A DNA stretch of 33,051 nucleotides, from contig DBFWVW010000060.1 of the NCBI GenBank assembly GCA_048217285.1, positions 1 to 33,051 of the forward strand, in the 5' to 3' direction. Source of the DNA: CAG-103 sp048217285 (GTDB lineage Bacteria; Bacillota; Clostridia; Oscillospirales; Oscillospiraceae). Below, one piece after another: positions 30,556 through 33,051 of this stretch. Numbering within the stretch: the stretch's first letter is position 1; the number at the start of each line of letters is the position of its first letter. The translations under genes were made by a program, and so were the position numbers. The notes under the pieces are model-generated. The model did no database searches. It saw nothing but the letters and a program-made list of their open reading frames with translations, and had not been told where the DNA came from.

Positions 30556-30896
30556 TGGAGAACCGCAAGCGGAATGTCCATCTGCACGTCATGGTAACAC
30601 CGGACGAGCTGGCGGCCATCCATGAGCGGATGGCCGAGGCGGGCATTTCCAACGCCGGGGCTTATGTACGGAAAATGGCTCTGAACGGGTATATCCTGCA
30701 CATCGACCTTACGCCCGTAAAAGAGCTGATCTCTCTGCAACGGCGCTGTTCCAACAATCTCAATCAGGTCGCCGTACACGCACACACCTATGGCGTGTAC
30801 CCGGAGGAAATCGACGGATTGAAGCGGGACTATGAAAAGCTGTGGGGCGAGGTGTCAAAGGTGCTGCGGGAGCTTTCCGAGCTGGTGGCAAAGTAA
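30555..30896 (+). CDS. MobC-like relaxosome accessory protein
   Basis: A 113-aa protein with a ribbon-helix-helix N-terminus (RNVHLHVMVTPDELAAIHERMAEAGISNAGAYVRKMALNGYIL) and the MobC block LQRRCSNNLNQVAVHAH. It should bind oriT and load the relaxase encoded downstream at 31442. It is translationally coupled to the preceding small gene. The oriT itself is not identified. Confidence 0.85.
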   Translation: MENRKRNVHLHVMVTPDELAAIHERMAEAGISNAGAYVRKMALNGYILHIDLTPVKELISLQRRCSNNLNQVAVHAHTYGVYPEEIDGLKRDYEKLWGEVSKVLRELSELVAK

Positions 30897-30900
30897 GACG

Positions 30901-30947
30901 AGGGCGGCAGGCTTCCGTTGCGGGGCTTGCCGCCCTGCTCTTTTTTT
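30901..30947 (+). terminator. Terminator between mobC and the downstream genes
   Basis: AGGGCGGCA / TGCCGCCCT with an 18-base loop, then CTC and seven T, directly after the mobC stop. It separates the relaxase and membrane protein genes from the upstream operon. Confidence 0.75.
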
Positions 30948-30950
30948 ACC

Positions 30951-30976
30951 ACTTCGGGCCAGTATGACCCAAAAGT
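30951..30976. repeat. Palindromic repeat, copy 6 (degenerate)
   Basis: CTTCGGGCCA-GTA-TGACCCAAAAG, right arm altered, placed just after the mobC terminator. It is the most decayed copy. Confidence 0.6.
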
Positions 30977-31071
30977 TTGGGACAGGATTTACTAATCTTT
31001 CGCAACATTTATGTCCCCGGGCAAGCATGATAAAATAGAGGTAGGAAGGATAGATAAAGGAGGTTTTGAAG

Positions 31072-31362
31072 ATGAAGATACTGCTGAAAATATTGGTTGC
31101 TCCCTTTGCTTTAGCGTTGTCCCTTCTGGCGGCTCTGCTGGTGTTCCTATTTGATATTTGTGCCGTCCTGCTGACGATTGCCTCTGTGATCCTGACGGTG
31201 CTGGGTGTCGCTCTCTTTTTCACGCCGACGCCCATAGGCGGGATTGTATTTCTGTTTCTTGCCTTCCTTCTTTCGCCGTATGGACTGCAAGCGGCGGCGG
31301 GCTCCCTTCTTTGGGCGCTGGACGGAGGCAAATCCGCTCTGTACCGGTTTCTGGCAAGTTAA
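31072..31362 (+). CDS. Small hydrophobic membrane protein of the element
   Basis: A 96-aa protein with about three membrane helices (residues 3-28, 31-56 and 57-75) and a short soluble tail. Such genes regularly precede the relaxase in Tn1549-like elements. The function is unknown. ATG 31072 has AGGAGG 8 bases upstream; a TTG two codons earlier is also possible. Confidence 0.72.
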   Translation: MKILLKILVAPFALALSLLAALLVFLFDICAVLLTIASVILTVLGVALFFTPTPIGGIVFLFLAFLLSPYGLQAAAGSLLWALDGGKSALYRFLAS

Positions 31363-31366
31363 GCAG

Positions 31367-31390
31367 CCTCGGGCCATACTGGCCCGAAGT
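31367..31390. repeat. Palindromic repeat, copy 7
   Basis: CCTCGGGCCA-TAC-TGGCCCGAAG, 5 bases after the membrane protein stop and before the relaxase ribosome site. Confidence 0.8.
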
Positions 31391-31441
31391 CGGGGCGGTC
31401 TGAATGGGCCGCCCCTTTCTCATGGAAAGGAGGAATGATTT

Positions 31442-32857
31442 TTGGCTACCACAACTTTGTTACAGCGCCATGCGGGCGAAGGCGAAACGATTGCTGAGGC
31501 TATCCGGGATTGTCTGGACTATGGCAAGGACCCGGAGAAAACAGAAAGCGGAAAGTATATCTCCGCTTATGAATGTGATCCGGCCACCGTGGCGGACGAG
31601 TTCCTTTTGGCAAAGGCCAGCTATGCCGCTATGACGGGCCGGGAACAGAAGAAAGAAAATAATGTGCTGTGCTATCAGATACGACAATCCTTCTATCCGG
31701 GCGAGATCACCCCGAAGGAGGCGAACCGTATCGGCTATGAGCTGGCTATGCGCTGGACAAAGGGGCGGCACGCTTTTATCGTTACCACGCACACCGATAA
31801 GCAGCACATCCATTGTCACATTTATTACAACTCCACCACCCTTGACTGCACCCGGAAATTCCGAAATTTTTGGGGCTCCAGCTTCGCCCTTCGGCGGCTC
31901 TCTGACAGGCTGTGCCTTGAAAACGGGCTATCCATCGTGGAGAACCCGAAGCCCCGGAGCAAGGGCAAGTATCGGAACTATGGAGAGTGGCAGAAAGACC
32001 GGAAAGGGCCGCTTTCCTATCAGGACAGGCTGCGCCTTGCCATTGATACTGCGTTGGCGGAACGCCCCGCTGATTTGGACGAATTTCTCAATTTGATGAA
32101 GCGGGCCGGGTATGAGGTCAAGACGGTTCGGGGCGGCGGTATCAGCTTCCGGCTGACCGGGCAGGGACAGGAACGCTTCACCCGTCTGCGTGCCTCCACG
32201 CTGGGGGACGGCTACGACTTGCAAGATGTTCTGTCCGCCATTGAGGGCAAAGAAAAACGCCCCGGGCGCTCGGAGCGGAAAATCAGTCTGGCGGTGGATA
32301 TTCAAACAAAGTTGGCTGCCGGTAAGGGGCCGGGATATGAACGCTGGGCGAAGGTATTTAACATTAAGCAGATGGCCGCCGCTCTTGCCTATATACAGGA
32401 CAATAACCTGACCGATTATGAGCAGTTGGCGCAGAAAGCCACCGAGGCGGCAGACCGTTTCCATGCTATTTCCGAGCAGGTCAAGCAGACGGAACAGGCC
32501 ATGAAAACCAATGCCGGGCTAAAGGCTGCAACGGTTCAGTATGCCAAAACCCGCCCAGTCTTTGCGCAGTATAAGGCGACGAAGTACAGCCGGAAATTCC
32601 TTGCGGAGCATGAGGCCGACCTTGAACTGTACCGGGCTGCACAAGCGGAAATGCGCTCTCTGCTGGGCGGGGCGAAGCTCCCTAAAATGGATGTGCTGAA
32701 GGAGGAAGGCCGCAAGCTCACAGCAAAGAAAAAACAGCTCTATGGAGAATACCAGAAGACACGACGGGATATGCAGGAGATCGTCACGATCAAGGCGAAC
32801 ATTGACACTCTGATGGGCTACACCGGACCGGGACGAAAGCAGGAAAAGGAGCGTTAA
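31442..32857 (+). CDS. MobA/VirD2-like relaxase
   Basis: A 471-aa DNA-nicking transesterase that starts conjugative transfer at oriT. The metal-binding three-His motif is HTDKQHIHCHIYYN (His117, His122, His124, His126). Upstream are SAYECD and YQIRQSF, and downstream TRKFRNFWGSSFALRRLSDRLCLENGLSIVENPK, all typical of Tn1549-type relaxases. The C-terminal half is helical and Lys/Glu-rich. The start is TTG at 31442 with AAAGGAGG 8 bases upstream. It is intact, so the element may still be mobilizable if a mating channel is supplied in trans. Confidence 0.9.
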   Translation: MATTTLLQRHAGEGETIAEAIRDCLDYGKDPEKTESGKYISAYECDPATVADEFLLAKASYAAMTGREQKKENNVLCYQIRQSFYPGEITPKEANRIGYELAMRWTKGRHAFIVTTHTDKQHIHCHIYYNSTTLDCTRKFRNFWGSSFALRRLSDRLCLENGLSIVENPKPRSKGKYRNYGEWQKDRKGPLSYQDRLRLAIDTALAERPADLDEFLNLMKRAGYEVKTVRGGGISFRLTGQGQERFTRLRASTLGDGYDLQDVLSAIEGKEKRPGRSERKISLAVDIQTKLAAGKGPGYERWAKVFNIKQMAAALAYIQDNNLTDYEQLAQKATEAADRFHAISEQVKQTEQAMKTNAGLKAATVQYAKTRPVFAQYKATKYSRKFLAEHEADLELYRAAQAEMRSLLGGAKLPKMDVLKEEGRKLTAKKKQLYGEYQKTRRDMQEIVTIKANIDTLMGYTGPGRKQEKER

Positions 32858-32861
32858 GGTT

Positions 32862-33002
32862 ATGAAAATAAGGAGCAAAGCGACGCTGACACTTCGGGCC
32901 ATGTTGGCCCGAAGATACGGGTTTGGGGCGAGCCCCAACAAGCCGCCTTTGTGCCACTTGTGGCCACAGAGGCATTGCTTGCCACTTAGCGGCAGCCCCT
33001 AA
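32862..33002 (+). CDS. Possible 46-aa basic protein
   Basis: ATG at 32862, four bases after the relaxase stop; stop TAA at 33000-33002. It reads MKIRSKATLTLRAMLARRYG, the latter part encoded by a palindrome copy, then CHLWPQRHCLPL. The ribosome site is weak (AAGG 3 bases away). It may be a chance frame. Confidence 0.3.
   Translation: MKIRSKATLTLRAMLARRYGFGASPNKPPLCHLWPQRHCLPLSGSP
32892..32914. repeat. Palindromic repeat, copy 8
   Basis: CTTCGGGCCA-TGT-TGGCCCGAAG, a perfect palindrome. A second small stem (TTGGGG / CCCCAA) follows within 20 bases, as after copy 2. Confidence 0.85.
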
Positions 33003-33051
33003 AATGGCGCAAAAAAACAGAGGCCCTTATTCTGGAACCTCCGTTTCTCTG

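Larger units (their letters stand above)
23980..33051 (+). mobile_element. Remnant of a Tn1549/CTn-like integrative element
   Basis: From tRNA-Leu to the right edge, all genes point one way and match the ICE family gene by gene: ParB, DNA methyltransferase, ArdA fused to NlpC/P60, DUF4315, DUF4366, Cys-rich VLP, MobC and a MobA/VirD2 relaxase. Codon use and ribosome sites differ from the left flank. No integrase, no ParA, and none of VirB4, VirB6 or VirD4 is visible. The left boundary at the tRNA 3' end is inferred from position; the right boundary is outside the window. Confidence 0.75.

Noticed and set aside
25103..32914. The dispersed palindromes as a CRISPR array
   Set aside because: Spacing is irregular (hundreds to thousands of bases), with genes between copies and no cas genes.

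Overview
The window looks like the chromosome of a GC-rich, anaerobic, Gram-positive Clostridia, most likely Oscillospirales-like. Supporting signs are a V-type ATP synthase operon, a secreted peptidase with S-layer homology domains, DUF975, DUF4825, PadR and ThrE-type proteins, strong GGAGG ribosome sites and TTGACA-17-TATAAT promoters. The genus is inferred, not shown.

Chromosomal part (1 to about 23,980). The left edge carries the end of a V-type ATPase operon (subunit I, cut by the edge, and subunit G/H). Next is a stand-alone E2-like acyltransferase that lacks the usual catalytic His. A PadR / HAAS membrane protein / DUF4825 operon follows, with an operator-like dyad in its promoter. Then come prfC, a patatin-like lipase and an XRE regulator. 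The XRE gene diverges from an operon of one membrane-anchored protein and four tiny Cys-containing proteins, three of them with paired CxxC motifs. After that lie a YgjP-type metallopeptidase, endonuclease IV (nfo), an unknown 101-aa protein and a decayed IS30-family element. A 1,018-aa secreted S15-type peptidase with three C-terminal SLH domains comes next. A probable deletion scar joins the 3' ends of two formerly divergent genes, one encoding a PepSY protein. The region ends with a ThrE-type exporter, a Zn/Cd resistance operon (ArsR regulator, separate HMA protein, P1B-2 ATPase), the mnmA-GT2-GtrA operon, a DUF975 membrane protein and tRNA-Leu(CAG).

Mobile element (about 23,980 to the right edge). 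Immediately after tRNA-Leu begins the remnant of a Tn1549/CTn-like integrative conjugative element. All of its genes point rightward: ParB-like protein, DUF7768-like protein, cytosine-5 DNA methyltransferase, an ArdA-NlpC/P60 chimera, DUF4315, DUF4366, Cys-rich proteins, MobC-like protein, a small membrane protein and a MobA/VirD2-like relaxase. No VirB4, VirB6 or VirD4 gene is visible. The ArdA-NlpC/P60 fusion looks like the scar of the deletion that removed the mating channel. The DNA-processing genes remain, so the element may now be only mobilizable in trans. No integrase or right end lies in the window.

The most interesting signals are all in the mobile element. First, a 10-3-10 palindrome (CTTCGGGCCA-N3-TGGCCCGAAG) occurs eight times in about 8 kb, at gene junctions and also in frame inside coding sequences. 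Second, a 513-bp reading frame is overprinted on the methyltransferase gene in the +1 frame and resembles a recurrent phage/ICE protein family. Third, there is the ArdA::NlpC/P60 fusion. Fourth, a 166-bp imperfect inverted repeat follows the ParB-like gene. On the chromosome, the mini-protein operon with three helically phased repeats against its -35 box is the best candidate for an undescribed system.
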